From the NCBI RefSeq assembly GCF_009905375.1, contig NC_133648.1, positions 26,703,376-26,767,375 on the forward strand: a DNA stretch of 64,000 bases, read 5' to 3'. The position numbers and the translations under genes are program-made. Shown here one piece after another: positions 34,539-47,648 of this stretch (position 1 is the stretch's first letter; every line of letters starts with the position of its first letter). This stretch comes from Apium graveolens (taxonomy: Eukaryota; Streptophyta; Magnoliopsida; Apiales; Apiaceae). The notes beneath the pieces were generated by a model, which saw nothing but the letters and a program-made list of their open reading frames with translations, made no database searches and was not told the DNA's origin.

Positions 34539-37500
34539 TGTGGCGCCCCAAAATCCGGGGTCTAGGATCTAGGAGGCCACGCCATCTTGAATACTATATA
34601 ACACTTATCTCGTTTCACAATATATAAATACTCACACTTTTACAACCTCACATTTATCAAACACACACACACACACTTATAGGTTATTGTCTTGGAAATG
34701 AACCATTCATTACTAGAGTAAATCAATCCACAAAGTGATAATTATTACAACCCAAAAGTAGTTAAGTCTTACCGGGGAAATAACCTTTAAGTAAGGTTAG
34801 TCCGTCAGACAAATATTAGTTTCTTATTCATTATCTTACATAAGTCTTACTTGTAAATAAGCAGGACTAAAAACAACTGAAAACCAATCCAGCTTATTGG
34901 GTCTACCTGAGGTACAACACCAAACATCCTACAGAACAGCTAGCCATTTCCTACCCGTTTCCTGGCTGTGCGTTTCATGATAGGCATCTTGATTCACTGT
35001 TGTGTTGTGTCAATTTAAGAAAACAAGTGTGAGCTATAATGCCCAGCATAATAATGTACAGTATGAAATGACTGAATGATAAACTCAAGTATAATGCCAT
35101 ATATGATAAATACATTTTATTCAAAAATAGTTTTCCTTGGTGATACACACCTTCTTTTGAAAATAATTCTTTAGTGGATTTATTATCATGTGAATACCTT
35201 AATAGTAATCCCAGCACCTAGGCTTGGGTTACAGTATTGCATCACAATTACAATTGGAAGAATTTAGGACATTCACTGGAGCCACCGCATACGATGATCA
35301 GTCGTACTACGGAAATAGTAACCTTTTCTACTAGTAGAAGGACGACACCTTCCTATACCGGTTATCACCCTTGCCGCATTCGGGATACGTGTCCCATTTT
35401 TGGTATACACATACTTCACAAGTTCCTGAGTACACGGAGTACCTTCGCCTACGGTACCTTTGGTAGTCTCCCTAGTACACATAGTACTAGAGTCTACCCC
35501 TCCCTTGTCCTTTAAAAGAATCCTATCATATATCGAGAACTCGAACCATATCGAAGTTCCCCAAGCGTTTTGCTTGTTGAAAGAAACAACTTATCTTATT
35601 AGTGTGTATATATATATGTACTTCCGAAATTTTCAGAGAAAGTACTAAGGATGTGAGTTGACCGTTGTTAATAAATAATTAAATAAGGGGGAGTTTCTTT
35701 TAAAACTATATTCAAAATATTTAAAATAAGTAGAGATAATATTCTCTGACGATCTGAAATTATTCGAATGATTTTTCGAAAATCAGAAAGTATTTTAAAT
35801 CAGGTTTTATCATTTTTTAAATCATATTAAATCATTTAATAAATAATTAATAATTAAATAATAATTATTAAATAATCAAACCTCGAATGATTATATTTTA
35901 AAAGTATATTTTAACTCCTCAACTAATTTATGTAGATAATTAAAGTAATCTTTATTAATTAATCGAGTTTGAAATAAATAATCATTGGAGAATAATTCTC
36001 CTTTATTAAATGAATAAATGAAATAATATTCATTATTCAAGTAATTAAATATAGTTGAGGGAATATGATTTTTGGAAATCGTTTTAATAAAAGTTTGAGG
36101 TATTTAATGTTTCGCAAGTGGACGTCGAGTCCCTTGAAATACAACTACTACGGACTTTAATCATCCTAAAACATCACCGTTCCCGGGTTTTCATTTAAAA
36201 ACTCTTACCAACTCTCGGTCTTATTATTACACGTCATGCTCGTGGCGGCGTTAAACATTCTACGACATATACATATCGTAATACCATCGCTATTATATGC
36301 GAAAACTCAAATACTTAGTATCATGGCAAGCATGACATTTATGCAAATGATAATAAAACAATCCTTTCATAACACAATAATATATGAATTTGGGTCGTAA
36401 AATTTCCTGGGTATCTCGAGGTGGAGGATGATCTAGGGTCCGCTCGAAAATCTATAACCATAAACATAAACCGTTTTGTTAGATCCCGTTCTAATTTACG
36501 GCGACTCGTACTCATATGCTACTTATTATTCATTCTCTCACTTATTTTTACCCTTATTATTCCTTTAAGTACTTATTCATGTCACGGTCGCTTCCATTTC
36601 GAAGTACTTTATGTCCGTTTATATTTTCATCGTCGGCTCCGCTTATAAATTCTAAAGGCTTTCTAATTGAGCGGTCTTGGTTCCGATATTTTTATAAAAT
36701 TAAAAAATCATTATTTTCACTTGAAATTTTTATAGAAGTTAAGGACTATATTTAATATTCTCGGTAAATATTTCATGACTTATGAACATTTTCAAGTCAA
36801 TCATTTCTATTTCCAAAGTTCGTAATTCGTCGCAGTTTTTGTCGCGTAAATCACTTTTAGTAAAATGGTCATAATTTTTGATCCGTAAATCGGAATCAAG
36901 CGATTCAAGCGCCTAAACGATCCTTATAACGTTTTCTATCATAAAAAAGTATTATTTTTCAAGAAACTACAGTTTATATCTTCGGGACTTTCTGCAGAAA
37001 CTTAATGTTATGTTTTCTTCGTTTTAGCGAGATTACGATTACGATCCGAGTTTCGTTTATGCCTTAAATCTCTATACTAACACCAACAATCATCAAATCA
37101 CCACCACCACACTAAATCCTCTGAAGAACATCATGTTATTGAGGCAACAATCATCAACCTTAAATCTACTTAACTAAACATCAAGATTACAATAATACAT
37201 TAACCAAAACTATGTTTACAACTATGTTCCAAAAGATTCTTGAACTTAAATCTTAAATAAGGATGGGTCAAATATTTATACCTTTATTGAAATCTTGAGA
37301 GGTGTTCTTGATGATGGTGAAGTCTTGGGAGTGCTTGGTAGGGTTTTTGGAACCTAAATCAAGCATTAAAATCAAGAAATCAAAGAAAAGTTACTATTCA
37401 TACTATTCACTATCATCTTTCTTGGATTTTTTTCACCCATCAAACCTTGATAAAATGAGCTTAAAAATTTATTTTACCGTAGTTAATGATGTATGAAGCT

Positions 37501-38233
37501 TAGGAATTAATGAAGGATTTTTTCAATGACTAGAGCTTGGAGTTTTTGAAATTGATTTCTTGCTCATTTGTGTTTGGCCGAATGGGAGGTTTTGGGGGGG
37601 GGGAGATTTTGTGTGCTTGCTTGGATGCTTCTTGGAGAAGTGATTGTATTTGATTTGTATATTATTTAGTATATGTCCTAGAACTAGAGTATCTTGGCAT
37701 ATATTTGAACAAATCCTGCTAGCTTTCCAAGGTTACAAGTTATACTACTTGGTTTAGGCTTTAGCTTACTATTTCTTAGCTTTAGGTGATCATTCCTATA
37801 TAGCTTAGCTTACTATTTAATAAAGTAACCATGGTTAATTTTCTACCATAGTTGGTTAGCGTGATACGTTTATTTATTCATTTACGCGTTTGTTCGGTCG
37901 CTTAATCATTTTTGTAATAATTTCTCGTAAACGGTTTGCGGCGTAAATCCTTTCGTATTTATTCTTTATGTTTTGAAGTATCGTTCTTGGATATAAATCC
38001 GTAGGGTTTTAAATTCGTAATTATATTATGATTCCCGTAATCCTCGATGGTTTGTAAATACGGTCATTTTTCAAAGTTCATTTTCTTCGAAAACTAATAG
38101 TGTTTACATACACTCATTTAGTATGTATAATCATGTTATCAACTCCGAAACTCAATTTCTCATGCACAACATAGTGTGGGCTAAAAAGTTTTCCCCGTCT
38201 GTCATGGTTACTATTCATTAAGCGTTTTTTACA
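34539..38233 (-). repeat. 3' LTR of the minus-strand gypsy element
   Basis: In element orientation it ends GACCCCGGATTTTGGGGCGCCACA-like (plus strand TGTGGCGCCCC at 34,539). A conserved AGCTCACACTTG is found at about 35,024-35,035 (minus). The start near 38,233 (TGTAAAAAACGC) is a guess about 30 bp from the purine tract. Length about 3.7 kb. No genes inside. Confidence 0.55.
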
Positions 38234-38292
38234 AAGTCTCAAAAATTTGATTTATTAATATCTTCCCCTTTAACAAGGATTTCGTCCCGGAA

Positions 38293-41166
38293 TCATTTAG
38301 AAAATAGGTGGGGATATCTATTCCTCGTTGCGTCTTCTAGTTCCTAAGTTGACTCTTCAATATTTTGATTTCTCCACAAAATTCTAACCAGCTTCACAGT
38401 CTTGTTCCTCAGCACTTGTTCTTTTTGGTCCGTTACTCTTACCGGTTGCTCAATGTAGGTCAGGTCTGGTTGTAAATCTACCTGCTCATACTCTATCACA
38501 TGTCGTGCATCATCATGGTATTTTCTTGGCATTGACACGTGGAATATGTTGTGCACTTGTTGCAGATTAGGAGGCAAGGCGAGCTCGTAAGCTAGAGGTC
38601 CTATTCTCCTCAAAATTTCAAAGGGTCCTATGAATCTGGGACTCGGCTTCCCTTTCTTTCCAAACCTCATTACTCCCTTCCATGGAGATACCTTCAAAAA
38701 TACTGAATCCCCTACTTTGTATTCTCTATCTTTTCTGGTCTGGTCGGCATACTTCTTTTGTCTGTCTTGAGCTGCTCCCAGTCTCTTCCTAATGAGTCCC
38801 GCCATTTCCTTGGTTTGCTGGACTAACTCGGGTCCTATTATTTTGTGTTCTCCAACCTCATCCCAACATAGGGGAGAGCGGCATCTCCTTTCGTAAAGAG
38901 CTTCATACAGAGGCATTCTTATGCTAGCATGGTAGCTATTGTTGTAGGAAAATTCGGTCAGGGGTAAGTGGTCATTCCAATTACTTTTAAAGTCGATGGC
39001 ATATACTCGCAGCATATCTTCTAGGGTCTGAATAGTCCTTTCGCTTTGCCCATCAGTTTGGGGGTGTTAAGCGGTACTCATATTTAGTCCGGTGCCTACA
39101 CACTCCTAGAAGCTTCTCCAAAATCAGGAATTAAACCTTGGGTCTCTATCTGACACTATGGCAACGGGAACGCCGTGTCTCACTACAATTTTCTTCAAGT
39201 AGATATCCACTAACTTGTCTACTGTGTACCTTTCGTTGATCGGCAGGAAGTACGCGGACTTGGTCAGTCTATCTATGATAACCCATATGGCATCGTGATT
39301 GGTTTTCGTTCTTGGTAGGCCTGTCACAAAATCCATGGCTATATGCTCCCATTTCCATTTCGAAATTTCCAGGGGCCGTAATAGTCCACTCGGTCACTGA
39401 TGTTGAGCCTTCACTCTCTGGCATGTCAAGCACTTGCTGACCCACTCTGCTACTTCTCTTTTCATGTTAGGCCACCAATAATATTCCTTAAGGTCACGGT
39501 ACATTTTCGTACTTCCTGGGTGGATCGAATATCTGGAGTTGTGCCCTTCGTGCAACAACTCATCCTTTAACTCTTGCACATTTGGAATCCAAATTCGGGA
39601 TGCATACCTCATGATTCCTTTCTCATCCTTCTCGCATCTGACTTCCTCACCGGTCAATGTTTCTCTTTCTTTATTCATCTTCTTTTCCTGACACACTCGT
39701 ATCTTTTCAGTTAGTTCCGGCACTAGCTTAATCTCAAATAATCCTTCTGCACCTTCACCGGTTATTCCCATGTCAATTTCTATCTTTTCGAACTCCTTAA
39801 CTAATTCCTCATATTTCATCATTATTTTGAGTCTTTCTTTTCTACTGAGGGCGTCAGTCACCATATTGGCTTTACCCGGGTGATATAAAATTTCACAATC
39901 GTAGTCCTTAATCAATTCTAACAACCTCCTCTGTCTCATGTTTAGTTCTTTCTGAGTAAAAATATATTTGAGGCTCTTATGGTCTGTGTAAATCTCGCAT
40001 TTCTCACCGTACAGGTAGTGCCTCCAAATTTTGAGGGCAAATACTATGGCTGCTAACTCTAGATTATGGGTTGGGTATCTGATCTCATATTCCTTCAACT
40101 GCCGAGAGGCATACGCGATAATCTTCCCGTGCTGCATAAGCACACATCCTAGTCCTTTATGCGATGCGTCGCTGTATATCATAAACTTTCCCTTTCCATC
40201 GGGAAGAGCGAGCACTGGTGCTGACACCAGTCTCCTTTTCAGTTCCTGAAAGCTTTCCTCACATTTATCTGTCCATATGAACTTTTCCATTTCCCGGGTA
40301 AGTCTAGTCAGTGGGCCGGCTATCTTGGCAAAGTCTTGCACGAACCTCGGTTAGGGTAGTCGGTCTTTCCCAATTGGATACCGCTTTTATCTTGGCGGGG
40401 TCAACTAAAACTTCCTTGCTACTTACCACATGCCCTAAGAACTTAACTTCCTTTAACCAAAACTCGCATTTCGAGAACTTGGCATATAATTTCTCATTCC
40501 TCAAGGTTTCTAATAATATCCTCAAGTGTTCTGCATGTTCTTGCTCTTTCTTTGAGTAGATTAGAATATCGTCTATAAAAACTATCACACATATATATAG
40601 GTACTTTTTGAACACTATGTTCATCAAATCTATAAAGGCTGCGGGTGCATTGGTTACTCCAAACGACATGACTAAGAACTCATAGTGCCCATACATAGTG
40701 CGAAAAGCAGTCTTTGGTATATCCTCAGGTTTGATTTTCAACTGGTGATATCCTATCCTCAAATATATTTTGGAAAAGTATACAACACCCTTAAGTTGGT
40801 CGAATAGGTCATCAATCCTAGGGAGAGGGTACCTATTCTTGATATTCAGCTTATTCAACTCCCTGTAGTTTATGCATAGTCTCATACTGCAGTCCTTTTT
40901 CTTTACGAACAGTACTGACGCTCCCCATGGCGACACACTGGGTCTTACCATTCCGTTATCTAGTAACTCTTGCAGTTGAGAAGCTAGTTCATTCATCTCA
41001 ACTGGGCTAGCCTATAAGGGGCCTTAGACACTGATGCCGTCCCTGGTGCTAATTCTATAGCAAATTCTATTTCTCTGTCGGGTGGCAATCCTGGTAAGTT
41101 CTCTGGAAACACATCCTTAAATTCATTCACTATGGGTATGTCCTGTGTAATATCCGGGATATCGCG
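38293..41166 (-). pseudogene. Gypsy Pol remnant (RT, RNase H, IN, chromodomain-like end)
   Basis: From 41,166 downward: the protease-RT junction (IPIVNEFKDVFPENLPGLPP); RT with [18 protein letters not shown] and the catalytic [12 protein letters not shown] (about 40,585-40,550); RNase H with [15 protein letters not shown] and [11 protein letters not shown]; the integrase zinc-binding region ([20 protein letters not shown]), MDFVTGLPRTKTNHDAIWVI and SDRDPRFNS; then a C-terminal piece (VFLKVSPWKGVMRFGKKGK) with a chromodomain-like tail. Breaks: frameshifts near 40,990, 40,330, 39,370 and 39,020-39,120, and a TAG at 38,344 replacing the conserved Trp after EEST. The natural stop appears to be TGA at 38,293-38,295. 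Confidence 0.88.
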
Positions 41167-44100
41167 TGTAATTATTTTTATCAATAAATAATTTTATATG
41201 ATTATTATGTGATTTTTGGTGAATTATCTGATGATTGGTGTGGATATAAGGATGCTTATATGTGATAAAGTATAAGTATGTTAATTTTATTATGACCAGA
41301 ACAAAATATAGATAATTACGGTAATTTTTGGACTGTTATATGATTTTATATTGATTTATGAATTTATTAATTATTTTCTGAATAATTACAAAATTATTTT
41401 ATAAAGCCGGGAATCGTCCGACTTCAACTGTTTTTACGTTTTTACAACCCGAAACTCTTCTGAAAACTCCTTCCTAACCTAATATGGTAATTCCGGACAT
41501 TTTCCGTGTTTTGACTTTTTCGATCCGGATTACGGTTTGACCCATACGCGTCCCGACGTACAATTTTTGATACGATAATCATTTCGGTGAATCAACAAAA
41601 CCCGTATTCTCAAAAGACGGGATAATATTACATTTTTTTCGCATAAGGTGTTTTATAAAAAGCCTGGTTTGGATAATTATCCAAACAGGTATCAAATCAG
41701 ATCATTTTTGCAGTTACTCAGCGGCTAAGTAACTAATTTAACGATCCAAAATGAACCAATATTCCAAAAATATATATAGCCCTTTTATCATTTCATTTTA
41801 TTCGTATAATCATAATCAGTAAGTAAAACCCCGTAAAATACAGAGAAAATATCGAATTAATATCGCGTTCTTGAGAATCAAACGCACGAACGAAGGCGTT
41901 ATCGAACTCCGATTCAAGCGTGCAATATATCAAAATGAAGATCTCGAAAAGTACTTTCTGAATTAATCGACCATTTTAATGCAGAAATCAAGGTGATTTT
42001 ATTATTTATTTATTTTAATTCGAATTTATTAAAGATTAAATTATGAAAATTTGTTCTTGATGTTGTTGACATGATTTGATGATTCCATCATGTAGATAAT
42101 ATTTTTCTGGTCAATTTGGTATATTATATGTGAAAAACTGAGTTCAGTAATAAGTAGAAAAAATGGTTTGATTTTTGGATTTGAATGTTTTTGGGGTTCT
42201 TGAATAATTTCAATCGAAATTTGGGATTTTTACTTCTATCAGTTCTGGGCTAAAAAGACTGATACCAGCTTATAGATCGTTTTAAAATAAGTTGATCCAT
42301 GTGTTTTCTTGTGGTATTGGGTGACAGCATTAAGTCGCCGGAAAAAGCTTGAGCCGGCCAGATTTAATGGCGGTTGTCGCCGGCCAGGGCCTTCACGAAG
42401 TCTATTCCCACTATTACAGGGCTCATCAGTCTGCTGGGTAAACCTGGAATCGATTGGTATCATGAACATAAGAGATTCAGGTCATTATGGGGGTCAATCG
42501 TGGTTCGCCGGAATCCAGAAGACTCGCCGGATTCTGCGAATTTCCGGCTTGTTCTTCTGGTTCACGGTGACCCGATTTCAGACCCGATGGGTCTAATTTC
42601 TAATCCGGCTTCGATCTGTTTCACCCGGAAGTTAATTTTAAAAATTTGTTACCTGATTTTCTTTTTCTAAAATTATTTAAAATTCATTTTCTTAAATCCA
42701 AAAATCAATATTTTCAATTCTGAAAATTGTTTTTATTTTAAAATAAATCTTAATTAATTAATTAATTAATTATAGTTGATAATTAATTATTTAATTAGTC
42801 AATTGATTTAAATATTGATTAATTAATTAATTTAATTATTAATTAATTTTAATTGATTTAATAATTAGATTTAATTATTTAAAATTGATTTAAAAATTCT
42901 GAAAAATAGTTTCGAGCTTTAAAATATTATTTTAAATTATTTCCAAAACTCGATAATTATTATAAACTTATTTTAAAGCCAAATTCGGGTGTTCGAACCC
43001 TATTATTTAATTATAAAATGATTCGGAGTCCAATTTTTATTCCGAAAAATGTTCAAAAATTCGTATTAAATACCTGAAAAATCATTTTGACCCTGAATCT
43101 TCTTTGAAAAATTATTTTGATCGAATATCTTGAGTGCTATGTGCTACATGCTACATGCTATCTGATTAATGTGTTATATGCCTATGTAGTTATTGTTTGA
43201 CTGTTCCAGTCATAACTTTCAATCTGTAAATCGAATTTGGGTAAAACGAAGGGTAGATAAAAGCTTATGACGTCTATGTGATGATTAAAATAATATGAGT
43301 ATGAATAATTGATAGATACTTGTAATGCCTAGCAGAGTCAGCAAGACATAGAAAAGGAAACCAGTGATCCATAAATAGAATTGAAGCGTAGAAAGAGAAG
43401 ACAAGTGATTGATAAATAGAAGCAAGGCATAGAAAGAGAAGGAAAGTGGTTGATGAGTAAAACTATTAGGTGAGTACAAGTAAAGTGGAGATCGTCGATG
43501 ATAAGGCAAGTACTTCTGAACCTTCTTCAAGAGATATTGCAAATATTTTCGAACTATCTCATACCATGTCGCTATTATTCAAAATAACTCATATTTTATA
43601 TTGCAAATGCTTTAAACTATTTAACCTTGAACCCTGATTCTTATTGATCTTGAGCCATAAGCCTTATTCTTCATAAACCCTTGATTGTGGAATTCCCAGA
43701 TACAAGTCAGACACATACGATACTACTTCACAAATACATATCTACCACATACTGATTTCTGATATTGAATTGCTTGACATATCAACCTTTATTCCTTATT
43801 TAACAGAAGAACGATCCTTGGAACCTGTGAACCCTTGGTCTTCTACTTTCAAATTATTTTTCTTGATTGAAATTCAATCTTTTTGAATTCCTTGTTATAC
43901 CTTCATGGTATTGTGAAACACCTTATGCTTCAAAATAAATAGTGTTTATGATTCAGCTTATTGAATTACATTGGTTATCATATTGAATTATTTTAGAATT
44001 AGATGGTTTTATAAATACGGACCAGATTCTTGGTCGGACCAGATTCGTGGTCATAATAGGCCAATGCGTGCCTTGGATCCTGTATATAGAGCAAAGCTGA

Positions 44101-44645
44101 GAGCCTTGCTCGGGGTTAGTGCGTGACTGATCAGCAGCCTAACCTTGGTTTTTAAAATGAAAAGTGAATATCCAATTCTAATTATTGCCTATTCAGAAAC
44201 TTGATTCTTCTGAATCATTTCACTTGGTTATTGTTTAACCTCAATTATTGCTATTATGACTTGCTGAGCTAGTTAGCTCACTCTTGCAAATCTTTTTATG
44301 TTTTCAACAGTTGAAAAGGAAATTGTTGGTAACGAGGATTTCCAGTCCAGTGTGCGAGCTAGGATTCCAGGTTAAGTTGGATCGAGTTAGCATGAGCTTT
44401 ATATTGTAGATAAGTTGTGCAAGATTGTAAGAATAATATCATTATCAGATATAAGTTGAATTAGTTGGGTTTTGGTACGATGTAATAAAATATAAGGTTG
44501 TGGCTTGTTTTCATACTTGAACCTGTTGCAATCCATGGTTGTGAAAAGAAGGGTCAATGCATATGATATTTTATATATAGATTTATATATTGTGTGTGTG
44601 TGTTGTGAGCCCCAGGCTTCTGACCCGGGTTTGGAGGGCATTACA
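41167..44645 (+). repeat. 5' LTR of the second gypsy element, 3.48 kb
   Basis: Starts TGTAAT and ends ATTACA (perfect inverted ends), four bases before a PBS. A perfect hairpin TGAGCT-AGTT-AGCTCA (44,265-44,280) is followed by CTCTTGCA near the 3' end. The 42,740-42,900 segment is an AATTAATT-rich low-complexity tract. No genes inside. Confidence 0.7.
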
Positions 44646-44648
44646 GTT

Positions 44649-44660
44649 TGGTATCAGAGC
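44649..44660 (+). other. Primer-binding site (tRNA-iMet)
   Basis: TGGTATCAGAGC, a perfect match to the complement of the initiator tRNA-Met 3' end. Confidence 0.9.
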
Positions 44661-47648
44661 TACAGGTTATAAGTCACTGAAACAATCCTAGATTGTCGGG
44701 AATGGATAGAGGGTTAGGATTAGGATTAGGAAATAGAAAGATACAACGTCGAGAGGTTGAGTGCTATCAAATAATATGTTATAGTGAGGTTCGTGATGAG
44801 ATTTGACATCCTTATCTAGCGATGCGATTTTCAGATGACGGCGATGGAAGATTCTTTAATCCCTAGATCGTCTGATTATTCGGAGCCTTTATTCGGAAGA
44901 CTATTATCTGATTCACGCTCTACTCTTCCACCAGTGGTAGCCATGTCACTTCTTGTTATGGTGATTGCACCTTTTCAAACTATTATCTCATCCTCTGATG
45001 CGAGGCTACCTATTTAAGAATCCCCCATACGCTGATTCTAGTTCTACCGGATATTCAGTTGTGCGCGCATCTTTTCTGTCTACTCTACATTCTGTTTTAT
45101 AACATCCGTTAAAAACTCGCCCTATGGAGTAACAACACCCAGAAGGATGAATTCAAAAGCTATAACATATGGTGAGTACACGAGGCATTAAGAAATATTA
45201 GAAGAACCTAGAGTAAGAATACGTGTGTTTCAGAAGATAGCCGCTACCAGGTTATAGGGAGCTACTAATGAGTATGTCACCCATGATTATCTTATGGAAT
45301 GAGCTAGATGGATCTTTAAAGAAACTTGAGAGGATTGGAAATCGAGAGTTTTCTTGAAATTAGATGATGATGTGATGACCAAACATGATATGAATAAAAG
45401 TAATATGATATAAATCAACCTTGTGTTATAAAATAAATCTGATGATTGCTGGATAGATTTGTTATACTTAGCAACCGTAAGAGATGATGATGGAAAGGTT
45501 ACCAGTCTGGAAGACTGGAAATGAAGTTACGAATATGATAGTATGCAATGGTAACTGGAATTTTGTTGATCAATAAAGGAAAAATGGACCCAATAAGGAT
45601 TAGAGGATATACAGAAATGAATGAGCTTTTATCAGATGGTGTTCCCAATTTGATAATTGGTAGTGGTTGAAAAGAACGACAACCAACTCATATAGTAACG
45701 ACGACCAGGTGTATGATTTTCAAAATTTAAACCAGTTTTAAAAATAGATTTTCTTAAAAAAATAAGTTTTAAAAACTTGGTTGTTCAATTACTACTTGAG
45801 TTTCTTGTTTGTTATAAGATTCAGATTATCCAGACAAATACTTGTTCTATAAATTAGTATGATTCATTTAGAAGGCCAAGTGGACCTGCTATTATGAAGA
45901 AACGGTTCATCCAATTTCAGAGACGACTAGAGCACAAGGGATATGTTGATTCACGAGAAGCTGAGTACGAGTAAAGAAGATTAAGGAAATCTCTAGACTT
46001 TCTAAAGGAAGAGCATTATTAGCAAAAGAGGAGACAAGTTGAACGATTAGCAGCATAAGCGAAATTTGAAGTTATGAGTGTAAATCTCGTAAGACTGCAA
46101 ATAAAGTCGTATAGGAACATGGAAGCGTAGCGCGAAAGATACAAGACTCAGTACATGGGAATTTATTTTAATGATCGATTTAAGAAAGCAATTTAGAGAA
46201 CTTTCTAAAGTTAATATATGACTTGGAATGGGATCTATTGATCGAGCAAACGTTGAAGCTGTAAACAGATGTAATGGGGATGACGACCCAGGATATCATT
46301 ATTTCTTATCATTCTTATAAACCTCGAGTAAAGTATAAACTTCTTTCATGATCAGTTTTATAAGGTGATTGTTGAGTCCCTTTTAAATCATTCCTTCTTC
46401 AAAATATTGTTTCTTAATTGGGACAAACAGTGTTATGGTGTGACGATTTGTCGAAATGACAAAGAGTCTGGTGGGACGCCACCTAATCATGTGATGTGTG
46501 CCATATGGTATGAAAGACTGGCCATCTTGAGTACTAATAAGGTTGTCTCATTCCTATTCAAATTATTATTCATTCTTTCTTCTTCAATCCTGATTTGTTT
46601 ATTCATGAATTCTTCCGATTGTTTCCTTGTATTTTTATCCCTTACAAAGATTTTCAATCATAATCATATACACAAATTCCTTCTTACATAAGATTTATTC
46701 TTTGAATATCTTAAAAGGAAGAGAAATGAACCCGTATAGTGGACGGAGTTAGGTGGACAATTGCAAGCCAATAAATGACGGACATTTACATGCATAGAAG
46801 AATCAATATGCCCATAACGGGAGAGTTGCGAGGACATCAAATCAAAGTTGGGAATCTGTATATATGATACGTTTCGAGTATGATATTTTGGCATGAATTG
46901 GAGTAATTAGCCAACTGTATAAGGTAAACTAACCAGAGAAACAAGAAAGTAAAGCTGCATGTATCAGATGAGACAAATGATCGATTGGACAACGAAAGCG
47001 AATGAAGAAATTCTTAATAATAAGTAAATAATCGATTAATTCGTTATAAAGATGAAGCGTACTTCAATCATGTGGGAGATAGTCGTCATGAAGATTCAAA
47101 ATCAAAAAAATGCTTGTTACGAATAAACTTTAAGTGTGTTCATCAAGGGGTGGTTGGGCTTTCCACTCAAGTAAGTGAGTTGTGGTAAAATTTATGCTTG
47201 TAGCAGGGTCGACAAAGAAGGTTCAAGATGGAAAAACATAAGGGGAGATGAAGGTATGGAGGTTTGACTGCAACAATTTTTAAGATATGAAGCTTTAAAA
47301 CCAAATGAACTCATTTGCAAGATTATAAAAGTGTTGGTTGAGACCAGGTGTTGGTCATCAGAAGTTGAACCAGTTAATTAATAAAAACAAGTGTATGTTG
47401 CCAAGGTTGGACGAATTGTTAAGTAGAGAGCTTGATTTGAAATATGAACTAGAAGAATTTTAGAATAATTTGTAATTATACTTAGTATTGATATTTTGTT
47501 ATAATCAGAGAATATGAGAAAAAGGTATGGTATACTAAAAAAAATTGTTTGCTATAATCTTAAGTTGAAATATAGACATAGGTGGTACTGATTAATATTA
47601 CATGAGTTGGTAAAATGATGAGTTTAGAAGGTGGCAGTGGATTGGTAT
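44661..47648 (+). other. Interior of the second gypsy element, no intact genes
   Basis: Only short open frames. 44,835-45,014 (a 60-codon frame starting MTAMEDSLIPRSSD) and lysine/arginine-rich traces near 45,880-46,060 may be remains of an ORF but match nothing I recognise. A leader segment at 46,400-46,530 matches the leader of the next gypsy element, including a double hairpin. Confidence 0.5.
46442..46483 (+). other. Leader double hairpin, second gypsy element
   Basis: A first, imperfect stem pairs GACGATTTGT with ACAAAGAGTC (46,442-46,451 and 46,459-46,468). A second is GGTGG-GACG-CCACC (46,470-46,483). The same arrangement is at 51,261-51,303. Confidence 0.6.

Larger units (their letters stand above)
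34539..41166 (-). mobile_element. Ty3/gypsy chromovirus (Tekay/Del-like), 5' part missing
   Basis: On the minus strand: pol remnant from 41,166 down to 38,293, a purine tract AAAGGGGAAGATA at about 38,262-38,274, then a long 3' LTR ending at 34,539. The upstream part (gag, protease, 5' LTR) is cut at 41,167 by another gypsy LTR. The chromodomain-like C terminus of integrase places it among chromoviruses. Confidence 0.75.
41167..47648 (+). mobile_element. Second Ty3/gypsy element: 5' LTR plus non-coding interior
   Basis: LTR 41,167-44,645, PBS 44,649-44,660, then about 3 kb with no recognisable gag or pol before another gypsy LTR starts at 47,649. It lies inside the pol of the minus-strand gypsy element, which stops abruptly at 41,167. 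It may be non-autonomous, or its coding part may lie beyond the nested insertions to the right. Confidence 0.65.

Noticed and set aside
34655..34680. Short CA microsatellite
   Set aside because: Ordinary low-complexity run inside a gypsy LTR with no link to a gene.
42740..42900. AATTAATT-rich tract as a replication origin or matrix attachment site
   Set aside because: It lies in a decayed LTR, and nothing beyond base composition supports this.
44712..44735. TTAGGATTAGGATTAGG run suggesting an interstitial telomere repeat
   Set aside because: The unit is TTAGGA, not TTTAGGG, and there are only about three copies.
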